Notes under the pieces: generated by a model
Databases searched by the model: none
Seen by the model: the letters and a program-made list of their open reading frames with translations, nothing else
Told to the model about the DNA's origin: nothing
Made by a program: the position numbers and the translations under genes
Source of the DNA: an uncultured Kordiimonadaceae bacterium
Lineage (GTDB): Bacteria > Pseudomonadota > Alphaproteobacteria > Sphingomonadales > Emcibacteraceae
Length of the DNA: 34,513 nucleotides
NCBI GenBank assembly: GCA_937914685.1
Contig: CALDNY010000250.1
Span: forward strand, 1 to 34,513
Direction: 5' to 3'
Part shown: positions 1 to 7,044 of the stretch, piece by piece
Position numbering within the stretch: the stretch's first letter is position 1
Layout: every line of letters starts with the position of its first letter

Positions 1-1124
1 CAAATGTGGCGCTTGTTGAGGCAGAATTTAATGGTTTTGGGGGTTCAGGGCGCAATGTGGGGCTAACAAATGCTGGCTTATGGCGTAATCCGGATGATAT
101 TGAGCGGGATATTGGTAAGAAATATGGCACCCGCCTGCATGAATTTTTATCAACAGCCCCTGATCTCGTGCATCAGCTTATTGACCAGCATAAAATCGAG
201 TGTCAATCCCACCGTAATGGTACACTTCACTTGGCTCATAATGTCGCAGGAATGAAAGCCATAGAAGATAGAGCATGGCAAATAAATGCCCGTGGTGGCA
301 GCGTTATGATGCTTGATCGGGAGCAAACTTTTAAATTAACTGCCGCCGAAAATTACTTGGGCGCTCTTCATGATATGCGCGCGGGTACTATTCAACCTTT
401 GGAATATTGTCATGGTTTAAGCATTAGCGCGCAAAAGGCAGGGGCTAAAATTTATACAAACTCGCCCGCCCTAAATGTTAAGTATAAACGAGGAAAGTGG
501 CATATTAAAACACCAAAGGGGTTTCTGATAGCGGGCCAAGTATTAATGGCAACCAATGCCTATTTAATCAATATTTTCCCCAAAATTAGAGCCTCTTATA
601 CGCCGCTTCATTATTGCCAGATGGCCTCTAACCCTTTGAGTGAGGAGCAATTAAAGCATTTTCTTCCCGCTAAAAACGGCACTTGGGATACACGTATGGT
701 TATGCGTTCTTTTCGCACAGACGACAGCGGGCGGCTGATTATTGGCACGATCGGTAATATATTTAAAAATGACGCGCCATTATTACAGTCATGGGCAAAT
801 AAAATAGTCAAAGAAACGTTTCCTAATGTTGGTCCCGTAACATGGCATTATAAATGGGCAGGAAGTCTCGCTTGTTCACAAAATTATATCCCAAATATTC
901 ACGATTTAGGACAAGGGCTATATAGTATAAGCGGTTTTAGTGGTCGCGGTATTGCCCCGGGCACGGCCTTTGGTCGGCTGATGGCGGATTATTTATTGGC
1001 AAAGATTTCATCAAAAGATTTACCCTTACCCTTAAGCCCGATCAAAGCTGTCGCTTTCAATAAAATAAGAGAAGCATTTTTTGAAAGCGGTGCACAGCTT
1101 TCACGGCTTTATGATCATCTTTAG
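1..1124 (+). CDS. FAD-dependent oxidoreductase (DAO/PuuB-like), 5'-truncated by window edge
   Basis: This is a flavoprotein amine/amino-acid oxidase of the DAO superfamily, closest in feel to gamma-glutamylputrescine oxidase (PuuB/OrdL). The frame is open to the left edge (codons start at base 3), and the first visible residues are the end of the FAD-binding fold (VALVEAE, then GFGGSGRN). The GxGxxG Rossmann loop and about 30 residues therefore lie upstream of the window. The GTG at base 6 is internal, not the start. The C-terminus has the family signature GFSGRGIAPGTAFGRLMADYL-like segment (about residues 310-330). It is convergent with the aminotransferase, with 8 bases between the stops. 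The substrate cannot be read from sequence. No glutamylputrescine synthetase is present, so polyamine use is only a guess. Confidence 0.85.
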   Translation, partial: NVALVEAEFNGFGGSGRNVGLTNAGLWRNPDDIERDIGKKYGTRLHEFLSTAPDLVHQLIDQHKIECQSHRNGTLHLAHNVAGMKAIEDRAWQINARGGSVMMLDREQTFKLTAAENYLGALHDMRAGTIQPLEYCHGLSISAQKAGAKIYTNSPALNVKYKRGKWHIKTPKGFLIAGQVLMATNAYLINIFPKIRASYTPLHYCQMASNPLSEEQLKHFLPAKNGTWDTRMVMRSFRTDDSGRLIIGTIGNIFKNDAPLLQSWANKIVKETFPNVGPVTWHYKWAGSLACSQNYIPNIHDLGQGLYSISGFSGRGIAPGTAFGRLMADYLLAKISSKDLPLPLSPIKAVAFNKIREAFFESGAQLSRLYDHL

Positions 1125-1132
1125 TTTCGTTT

Positions 1133-2446
1133 TTATAGGGTTGTTAAAATATCATCTAATGTATTGATGATGGTATCAATTTGCTTTTCCTCAATGATAA
1201 GCGGCGGTGATAAGGCAATGATATCGCCGGTAGTACGGATCAGAAGCCCTTGCTCAAAAGCTTTAAGATAAGCATCAAAGGCGCGCACTGATGGAGCCCC
1301 TTCTCTGGGGATAAGGTCAATGGCGGCGACCATACCGAAATTTCGAATGTCCCTCACTATATTATGACGTTTAAGGCTATGAACGGCTTTTTCAAAATAG
1401 GGACTTAAGGCTGCGGCGCGTTCAAATAAATTTTCTTCTTTATAAACATCTAAGGTGGCAATTCCCGCCGCGCAGGCAAGGGGATGGCCCGAATAGGTAT
1501 AACCGTGGAATAGCTCAATCACATCGGGTGGGCCATCAACTATGGTTCTTTGAATTTCATCACTGACCAAAACGGCTCCCATAGGCACGGCACCGTTGGT
1601 GAGACCTTTGGCCGTATTAATCATATCGGGTTGGATATTTAGGAGAGTGGCGGTTGACACATCACCTATGCGGCCAAAGGCGGTAATCACTTCATCAAAA
1701 ATAAGCAAAATATCATTGTCTTTGGTTATTTTGCGCAAGCGCTCTAAATATCCTTTTGGAGGTACAACAACACCAGCGGACCCTGCCATCGGCTCGACTA
1801 TGACGGCGGCAATGGTATCAGCACCGTGAAGTTCAATAATTTCCAGCAAACGATCTGCAAGTTCCACGCCGTGTTCTGGTTGGCCTTTTGAGAAAAGATT
1901 ACCTTCCACATTATGAGTATGAGGAAGATGATCGACCTCTGGTAAAAAGGGACCAAAAACTTTTCGTGCAGCAGGAATGCCCCCTACAGAAAGGCCGCCA
2001 AAATTAACACCGTGATAGCCTTTATCACGGCCAATTAGTTTTATTTTTTCAGGATTACCACGCGCCTTAAAATAGGCCCGGGCCAGTTTGAGCGATGTAT
2101 CGGCGGATTCTGATCCTGAATTAGTGAAAAACGCATGGTTTAAATCACCAGGAAATAAGTCTGTCAAACGTTCGGCAAATTCAAATGCCCCAAGATGCCC
2201 ACCTTGAAAGGCAGGAGAATAGGTCATTTGATCCACTTGGAATTTAATGGCGTCATTAATTTTTTTATTACCGTGACCTGCGTTGACACACCATAACCCA
2301 GCGCAACCATCAAGAACTTTTTTGCCCTCTGTGGTTTGGTAATACATGCCCGAGGCCGAGGCAAAAAGCCGAGGATTTTTCTTAAAAGCACGATTGGCAG
2401 TAAACGGCATCCAATAGGATTCTAGATTTTGCATATTTGCGGTCAT
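1133..2446 (-). CDS. Class III aminotransferase, omega-amino acid:pyruvate (beta-alanine:pyruvate-like)
   Basis: A PLP-dependent class III transaminase of 437 residues, full length for the family. The opening YWMPFTANRAFKKNPR and the block SGSES (110-114), which binds the PLP phosphate, strongly resemble beta-alanine:pyruvate aminotransferase (BauA/Apt). The cofactor Asp is D251 in FDEVITAFGR, and the Schiff-base lysine is K280 in NTAKGLTNGAVPMG. The likely reaction moves a terminal amino group from an omega-amino acid or amine to pyruvate, giving a semialdehyde and alanine in the cytoplasm. It lies 70 bases downstream of the DAO-family oxidase on the same strand and is probably co-transcribed with it. 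Taurine:pyruvate or putrescine transaminase are alternatives, because the family is promiscuous. Confidence 0.9.
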   Translation of the reverse strand: MTANMQNLESYWMPFTANRAFKKNPRLFASASGMYYQTTEGKKVLDGCAGLWCVNAGHGNKKINDAIKFQVDQMTYSPAFQGGHLGAFEFAERLTDLFPGDLNHAFFTNSGSESADTSLKLARAYFKARGNPEKIKLIGRDKGYHGVNFGGLSVGGIPAARKVFGPFLPEVDHLPHTHNVEGNLFSKGQPEHGVELADRLLEIIELHGADTIAAVIVEPMAGSAGVVVPPKGYLERLRKITKDNDILLIFDEVITAFGRIGDVSTATLLNIQPDMINTAKGLTNGAVPMGAVLVSDEIQRTIVDGPPDVIELFHGYTYSGHPLACAAGIATLDVYKEENLFERAAALSPYFEKAVHSLKRHNIVRDIRNFGMVAAIDLIPREGAPSVRAFDAYLKAFEQGLLIRTTGDIIALSPPLIIEEKQIDTIINTLDDILTTL

Positions 2447-2471
2447 AATGTTTCCTTTAGTTCTTTATATT

Positions 2472-2497
2472 GGTAAACTATATACGGGTAATTTACC
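2472..2497. promoter_or_regulatory. Nested inverted repeat upstream of the aminotransferase
   Basis: GGTAAA (2472-2477) is complemented by TTTACC (2492-2497), and inside this lies an 11-bp palindrome GGTAA-T-TTACC (2487-2497). It sits 26 bases upstream of the aminotransferase start, between two co-directional minus-strand genes. It could be a regulator site or a small RNA hairpin. There is no T-run to make it a terminator. Confidence 0.2.
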
Positions 2498-2516
2498 TTT
2501 AATCAATCAGATAAAT

Positions 2517-3818
2517 CTATTTGCCTTCAATATTATCAAGAAAATTATGCCATTTTAATATAGCAGGCATAAACCATGGATTTCCGTAATAAAAAGGTTT
2601 TGTCTCAAAGCTCAAATCATCAAAGGCGGTCTGACAGTCGTCTTGTCCTAAAATGCGCCGTGACAGTTGACGGGCAAGATAAATAGAGCGTGTAACGCCA
2701 GATCCGCAATAGCCTATGGCATAATAAAGGCCATCATGAATTCCTAAATGTGGCGTATGATCAAAAGTATAAGCCACTTTACCAGACCATGAATATTCAA
2801 TTTTGACATTGTTTAGTTCTGGGAATATTCTACAAAGATTACTTTTTAATCCCTGACCATTTTGTATTGGCCTGTCCCATTGGTCGGTGCCGCGTGCGCC
2901 AAATAAAACCCGCTTGTCATCAGGACTGGCGCGATAATATTGCACAAGTCGGTGATTACCGCCGTGCATGCGCCGTTTTGGAAATAAACGATTGATGAGC
3001 TCTAGCGGTAATTGTTCGGTGGCAATCATGGCCGATGTTATGGGCAGGAGACGTTTGTAAAAATAAGATGAAAATTTACCAGAAAACCGCTTACTATAAC
3101 CATTACTGGCGATGACAACTTTGTCTGAGACCATGGTGCCTTTATTTGTCGTTGTCTCAAACCCATTTGGTGTTTTTATAATATCGCCGACCAGTGTTTC
3201 TTCAAAAATTTGCCCCCCTAAATCCACAATTTTTTTAACCAATCCCATGAGCAGCTTATTTGGATGAAGTCCACCGTCCCTTGGGTATATCACGCCGCCT
3301 TTATAAAGATCAGAGCCAATTTCGCTCTGAACGTCGCTGCCTTTGACCACCTCAAATTTAAAGCCTTTTAAATTCATGAGGTTTTCACAGTCAATAATAA
3401 CCTGATCTAAATCTTTTTGATTGGTAATGCCGCGAAACCGCCCTGTCATTTTAAGGTCACAATCAATATTTTCTGACTTAATGAATTGGGGAAAATAATC
3501 GATGGCGTTGATGCCTTCTTGTAATATGGCCAATGCTTTTGTTTTGCCGTATTTTTGGCTAAGGCCATCAAGGCCGAGCTTGTGAAGGCTTGGCCCCACC
3601 ATCCCGCCGTTCTTACCGCTGGCGCCGTGACCTAATTTCATGGCATCAAAAAGAACAACGGATTTTCCAGCTTTTAACAGATGGAGTGCTGTTGCCAGTC
3701 CCGTAAAGCCAGCCCCAACAATGCAAAAATCAGCAGATTGAGGGATTTTATCATTTAACTTATTGGGATTTTTAACGTCTAAATGCCAAAAAGGTATTTC
3801 ATTATATTGATCGGTCAT
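2517..3818 (-). CDS. FAD-dependent oxidoreductase (DAO/PuuB-like)
   Basis: A complete 433-residue DAO-superfamily flavoenzyme. The N-terminal dinucleotide-binding loop is VGAGFTGLATA (GAGFTG at 35-40), followed by LFDAMKLGHGASGKNGG (about 57-72), where PuuB-type oxidases carry GASGRNGG. The C-terminus has YAIGYCGSGVTRSIYLARQL, matching the FAD-covering C-terminal block of this family. The expected reaction is oxidative deamination of an amine or secondary amine to aldehyde or keto acid with electrons to O2 or a quinone. It precedes the aminotransferase in an apparent two-gene operon. It is paralogous to the truncated flavoenzyme at the left edge, so two DAO enzymes flank one transaminase. The substrate is unknown. 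Confidence 0.88.
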   Translation of the reverse strand: MTDQYNEIPFWHLDVKNPNKLNDKIPQSADFCIVGAGFTGLATALHLLKAGKSVVLFDAMKLGHGASGKNGGMVGPSLHKLGLDGLSQKYGKTKALAILQEGINAIDYFPQFIKSENIDCDLKMTGRFRGITNQKDLDQVIIDCENLMNLKGFKFEVVKGSDVQSEIGSDLYKGGVIYPRDGGLHPNKLLMGLVKKIVDLGGQIFEETLVGDIIKTPNGFETTTNKGTMVSDKVVIASNGYSKRFSGKFSSYFYKRLLPITSAMIATEQLPLELINRLFPKRRMHGGNHRLVQYYRASPDDKRVLFGARGTDQWDRPIQNGQGLKSNLCRIFPELNNVKIEYSWSGKVAYTFDHTPHLGIHDGLYYAIGYCGSGVTRSIYLARQLSRRILGQDDCQTAFDDLSFETKPFYYGNPWFMPAILKWHNFLDNIEGK

Positions 3819-3934
3819 GCATTGCTTATTTTTTTAATTGCTGATTGTGAATATCTATTTATAGTTTGTCAGTAAGTTTGATGTAATGATATAGTTTAGT
3901 TCATAAAAATATAAAAAAATGGGTAAATTGGAAT

Positions 3935-4444
3935 ATGGCTTTAACTGACCTTAGCAATTTAAGAATAATGATTGTCGATAGTAACGTTTTTATTGCAAAA
4001 ACTTTATTTTCTATTCTTGAAGCCTTTAATGCGGGTAAGATCATTGTTTGTGAGACTATTGAGGACGCCGAAAAGGTGATTACGCAAACTAATTTAGATT
4101 GTGTGTTTATTGATTTTATGGTTGAAGACCGAAGAGGTCTTGGTTTTGTCAAAACGGTGAGAAATATGGCTGAGGGTAAGAATGACAAAACATTACCGAT
4201 TATTTTAAATACAGGCTTAACGGATATGAAAACAATTTTTATGGCCCGTGATTATGGTGTTAATGAAATTATCAGCAAACCATTTTCACCAGATCAGGTT
4301 TTGTTAAAATTGGATAATGCCATCAACAATAAAAGAGAGTTTATTGATATGGATGAATTTATCGGGCCAAACCGTCGCCGCCATAAAGTCAATATGACCG
4401 ATTGGACGGGTGAAAAAGACCGCCGTTCCGCTAAACCAGAATAA
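3935..4444 (+). CDS. Single-domain response regulator (CheY-like receiver)
   Basis: A 169-residue protein made of one receiver domain plus a basic tail, with no output domain. Receiver hallmarks are visible: acidic D15 in IMIVDSN, phospho-acceptor D60 at the end of strand 3 (LDCVFIDF), T93 in ILNTG and K115 in IISKPFSPD. The usual acidic pair near the N-terminus is reduced to one Asp. The tail (about 135-165) carries FIGPNRRRHK and EKDRRS, a basic segment common after receivers in alphaproteobacteria. It likely relays a phosphoryl signal by protein-protein contact. It is followed by the Hpt-like gene, with a 22-bp tandem duplication between them. The partner kinase is not in the window. Confidence 0.85.
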   Translation: MALTDLSNLRIMIVDSNVFIAKTLFSILEAFNAGKIIVCETIEDAEKVITQTNLDCVFIDFMVEDRRGLGFVKTVRNMAEGKNDKTLPIILNTGLTDMKTIFMARDYGVNEIISKPFSPDQVLLKLDNAINNKREFIDMDEFIGPNRRRHKVNMTDWTGEKDRRSAKPE

Positions 4445-4453
4445 ACCTACTCT

Positions 4454-4497
4454 TAAATTAATAAAATATATTAGGTAAATTAATAAAATATATTAGG
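4454..4497. repeat. Perfect 22-bp tandem duplication, two copies
   Basis: Bases 4454-4475 and 4476-4497 are identical 22-mers, very AT-rich and each ending TTAGG. They fill the gap between the response regulator and the Hpt-like gene. The TTAGG of the second copy lies about 7 bases before the ATG at 4505 and probably serves as the ribosome binding site, so the duplication also copied that element. Confidence 0.9.
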
Positions 4498-4504
4498 AAT
4501 TCGC

Positions 4505-4906
4505 ATGGACGATGATAGTAAAATAACTAAAGATGAATTGATATCTCGTGCTAATGCGGCGCTTAAAAAAATTGTTCCTGAATTTGTTGGTAATTTAAAA
4601 GAAAGGGTGAGTAAACTTGAAACGGCAATTCATAAAAATGAACGCGAGGAAGCTATGTCCATAGCGTATGATCTTGAATGCGAAGCCGCGACATTTGGCT
4701 GGCCCCGCGTGACGCGAATTTGCAAATGGATTAGAAAAATACTCAATGGAGACTATGACAATAAACCAAGTGCCGAAGACGTTCTAAAGACACTGAATGC
4801 TTTAAAATTGATGGTCTGTGATCCTGAAAATCCTAATGAAGACCGTGATATGGCACTTTTTAAAGAGCTCTACCCTATCTTACAAAAATCCATTTCAGAT
4901 ATTTAA
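4505..4906 (+). CDS. Degenerate Hpt-like protein lacking the phospho-histidine
   Basis: A 133-residue, mostly helical, acidic protein. Residues 49-73 (EAMSIAYDLECEAATFGWP, then RVTRIC) align well with the alphaproteobacterial Hpt core, in which a phospho-accepting His sits in AHDLKG, followed by a conserved TFGYP/TRI segment. Here the His position is Tyr (Y55), and the adjacent Lys-Gly are Glu-Cys. The fold is recognisable but phosphotransfer by the usual residue should be impossible. It follows the receiver gene by 60 bases and probably forms an operon with it, suggesting a docking or sequestering partner. The family assignment rests on this one motif, so confidence in Hpt is moderate. The gene itself is clear. 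Confidence 0.7.
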   Translation: MDDDSKITKDELISRANAALKKIVPEFVGNLKERVSKLETAIHKNEREEAMSIAYDLECEAATFGWPRVTRICKWIRKILNGDYDNKPSAEDVLKTLNALKLMVCDPENPNEDRDMALFKELYPILQKSISDI

Positions 4907-4916
4907 TATTTTAGCC

Positions 4917-6116
4917 TTATTTTTTTAAGGCATTTATATACCAGTTTACGAAATGCTGCTCCATGTCTTCCATCTTGGAAAATTTTCCTGGGCTATAAAA
5001 TCTAGAATCTACCCCTTTTCTGTTGTCGACAATGATTTTTTCATCGTCCAATATTGTCACGTGCCAAAGCCAAATTAAGGTCTCTAGGTCATAATCTTTT
5101 CCCTCAACCGCATCTTCGCGCACAAACCAAAATACATCGGCTACGCAGGTGTCAATTGACGTAGGTAGGAAGCGATAACCAACCATATGATCATCATATA
5201 TTAAGAAAAATGTAACCGGCCCTACCGAGAATTCAGACGCGCCTTCGCTAAAGTGATTTATTTTGCCAAGCAATGGGGCGACGGGCTTACCACCAAGGCT
5301 ACCGCTTTTCATTCCTTTAAGTAGGGGATTTCTCTCATATTGGTAGCCTTCATCGCCCTCTTTTGCGAGATCAAAATAATAGGAGGATGGTTTGGTTCTC
5401 ACATTACTTGTGGTTTCTTTTAAGTAGGTTTCCTTAAAGGGGTTAAATTTTTGTGGAGTTAAAGCAAGGGCATGGATTTTTGCATAATCAATGTGGGACG
5501 GCGCACAGTGGTAGCATTCTTGATAATTTTCCACAGCCAGCTTCCAGTTCGATTGAACGGGATAAGTATTTTGTTTGACCAGTTTCATTTTATCAAAACC
5601 AAATTGATCGAAAACATCAGTGAGGTCTTCCTGCATCCCTCTTAAAGAAGGAGGGTTTTGCGCTAGGCTAATGAATATTAACCCTCCGACCAGCTCCACA
5701 TGGGCTTGATGAAGGCCATTTTCAGATTTATCAAAATCACTATCCATGATACGCGCTGCAATAAGTTTGCCGTCTAGATCATAACTCCATGCGTGATAAG
5801 GACAGGTGAATGCTTTGGCATTGCCGGATTTTTTAAGACATACATGCGAACCTCTATGGCGACATACATTGAGATGAGCTTTAATTTTACCCTGTTTCGA
5901 GCGGGTAATGATGATGCTCTCTTTGTCAAACTCGAATAGGAAAAAATCACCGGGATTTGGAATTTGTGAAACGTGGCCCGCTAAAAGCCAATGATGGAGG
6001 AATATATTTTTCATCTCCTTATCATAAATTTGAGGGTTCTTATAAAAGTCCTGCTTTAGCGAATATCCATGTTGGTAATCAGCGATAAGATCAGATATTG
6101 ATTTGTCAGTGGCCAT
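4917..6116 (-). CDS. Rieske non-heme iron oxygenase, GbcA/stachydrine-demethylase-like
   Basis: The alpha subunit of a ring-hydroxylating-type oxygenase, 399 residues from the ATG at 6116. The [2Fe-2S] Rieske motif is C85-x-H87 (CRHRGSH) and C105-xx-H108 (CPYHAW). The mononuclear Fe site is in ENYQECYHCAPSH with H203 and H208, followed by a C-terminal catalytic half. The opening LIADYQHGYSLKQDFY matches relatives that demethylate quaternary amines (glycine betaine, stachydrine). Aromatic substrates are less likely given the BetI-like neighbour. The frame runs to a TTG at 6197, but a palindrome and promoter-like boxes lie between 6125 and 6197, so I prefer ATG 6116 (ATG 6125 is possible). No reductase partner is encoded here. 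Confidence 0.85.
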   Translation of the reverse strand: MATDKSISDLIADYQHGYSLKQDFYKNPQIYDKEMKNIFLHHWLLAGHVSQIPNPGDFFLFEFDKESIIITRSKQGKIKAHLNVCRHRGSHVCLKKSGNAKAFTCPYHAWSYDLDGKLIAARIMDSDFDKSENGLHQAHVELVGGLIFISLAQNPPSLRGMQEDLTDVFDQFGFDKMKLVKQNTYPVQSNWKLAVENYQECYHCAPSHIDYAKIHALALTPQKFNPFKETYLKETTSNVRTKPSSYYFDLAKEGDEGYQYERNPLLKGMKSGSLGGKPVAPLLGKINHFSEGASEFSVGPVTFFLIYDDHMVGYRFLPTSIDTCVADVFWFVREDAVEGKDYDLETLIWLWHVTILDDEKIIVDNRKGVDSRFYSPGKFSKMEDMEQHFVNWYINALKK

Positions 6117-6140
6117 ATTTTGCATTCCATTCTGTAGATT

Positions 6141-6156
6141 TTGTACAAGTGTACAA
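6141..6156. promoter_or_regulatory. Candidate operator palindrome TTGTAC-N4-GTACAA
   Basis: A perfect 6-bp inverted repeat with a 4-base spacer, 25 bases upstream of the preferred oxygenase ATG and just downstream of a putative promoter. Size and symmetry suit a TetR-family dimer, and the adjacent BetI-like regulator is the obvious candidate. Binding is inferred only. Confidence 0.45.
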
Positions 6157-6168
6157 TAATAATTACAA

Positions 6169-6197
6169 ATTCTATTTATGCAATAATATTCAACCAA
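6169..6197 (-). promoter_or_regulatory. Putative promoter for the Rieske oxygenase
   Basis: Reading the minus strand, TTGGTT (6197-6192) and TAGAAT (6174-6169) are separated by exactly 17 bases, as for a sigma70-type promoter. Transcription would begin just before the palindrome at 6141-6156. This position supports an ATG start downstream rather than the TTG at 6197. Confidence 0.35.
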
Positions 6198-6215
6198 CCC
6201 TACAGTAGCAAAGGC

Positions 6216-6854
6216 CTATAAAAATGCCTGCTTATGTTTGGGGAAGATTTGACGTAGATATTGCATCATAACTTTTTCGGCGTCACTTCGCTTAAAACCA
6301 TTGGCAGAGATAAGAATATTAAGCCATAAGCCGTCGGCCATAGCGATAATACCTTGCGCTAATTCTGCAATATCCATAGGGGAATACTTTCCCTCTTCGA
6401 TCAGTCGAGCTAATAATTCTTTGAGTATTTCTCTATAATCGGTGACGCGCTCCTGAGATATTTTTTTGTAGGTGGGGCGTGATTTTGCCTCACCCCAAAA
6501 AGCGAACCAAACGGCGAGTTTTTTATTATCGGCTACTGTTTTTTGGTAATCCGAGCGTAATAAAGCGGCAAGCTGACTGGCAGGGTCGCTTGCTGATTTT
6601 TCAAGGGCGGCGCGCCAATTTTGTTCATATTCGGCTCGTAACTGATTGAGCGTTTCATTGAGAAGATTTTCTTTGCTGGCAAAATGCAGATTGACAATAC
6701 CTTGGCTTAGACCTGCCGCGGTTGATACATGGGCGAGGGTTGTATCGCCTAGCCCTCTTTTGGCAATAGATTCTATTGCGGCATCAATAAGTTGACGACG
6801 ACGGACTATTTTTGCGGCTCGTCTTGTTATTAGCGGTTTGGTTTGTGCCGTCAT
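6216..6854 (-). CDS. TetR-family transcriptional regulator, BetI-like
   Basis: A 212-residue TetR regulator. The N-terminal DNA-binding helices include GDTTLAHVSTAAGLSQGIVNLHF followed by SKENLL (about 36-65), very close to the BetI pattern in which GLS.GI..HYF is the recognition helix. The C-terminal ligand domain contains WFAFWGEAKSRP and ADGLW(LNIL), also BetI-like. BetI regulators respond to choline or related quaternary amines, which supports a methylated-amine role for the neighbouring oxygenase. It is upstream of and co-directional with the oxygenase and divergent from the CrtI-like flavoenzyme at 7045. It probably represses one or both sides. Confidence 0.88.
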   Translation of the reverse strand: MTAQTKPLITRRAAKIVRRRQLIDAAIESIAKRGLGDTTLAHVSTAAGLSQGIVNLHFASKENLLNETLNQLRAEYEQNWRAALEKSASDPASQLAALLRSDYQKTVADNKKLAVWFAFWGEAKSRPTYKKISQERVTDYREILKELLARLIEEGKYSPMDIAELAQGIIAMADGLWLNILISANGFKRSDAEKVMMQYLRQIFPKHKQAFL

Positions 6855-6932
6855 ATTCTATTCCAATATCAATATAACATTATTTTATTATAATAATTAA
6901 GTAAGTCAATATAAAAGGTTATGCTAATGTAC

Positions 6933-6946
6933 TGAATAACCATTCA
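6933..6946. promoter_or_regulatory. Candidate TetR operator TGAAT-AACC-ATTCA
   Basis: A 5-bp perfect inverted repeat with a 4-base spacer in the divergent region between the BetI-like regulator and the flavoenzyme operon, just upstream of the -35 box at 6960. A related GAAT-N8-ATTC element lies at 6997-7012, near the expected transcription start, and TGAATAA occurs in both. Recognition by the BetI-like protein is inferred. Confidence 0.3.
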
Positions 6947-6959
6947 TTCATTTTTAGAC

Positions 6960-6988
6960 TGGACAAGTTATTTCTTTATAGGCATAAT
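6960..6988 (+). promoter_or_regulatory. Sigma70-like promoter of the CrtI-CrtI-GcvT operon
   Basis: TGGACA (6960-6965) and CATAAT (6983-6988) are separated by exactly 17 bases. Each matches the TTGACA/TATAAT consensus at five of six positions. The start codon at 7045 follows with AGGGA about 9 bases before it. This is the best promoter-like sequence I found in the window. Confidence 0.5.
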
Positions 6989-7044
6989 TCTCCAATGAAT
7001 AAGGTCTGATTCTTGGAAATCTTACTGGTAAGGGATACTGTATT

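Noticed and set aside
6-1124. GTG at base 6 as the start of the left-edge flavoenzyme
   Set aside because: The frame is open upstream to the window edge and the protein would lack the FAD-binding Rossmann loop. The gene is cut by the window.
4917-6197. Rieske oxygenase starting at TTG 6197
   Set aside because: The extra N-terminal residues do not look like the family, and promoter boxes and a palindrome overlap the codons. ATG 6116 or 6125 fits better.
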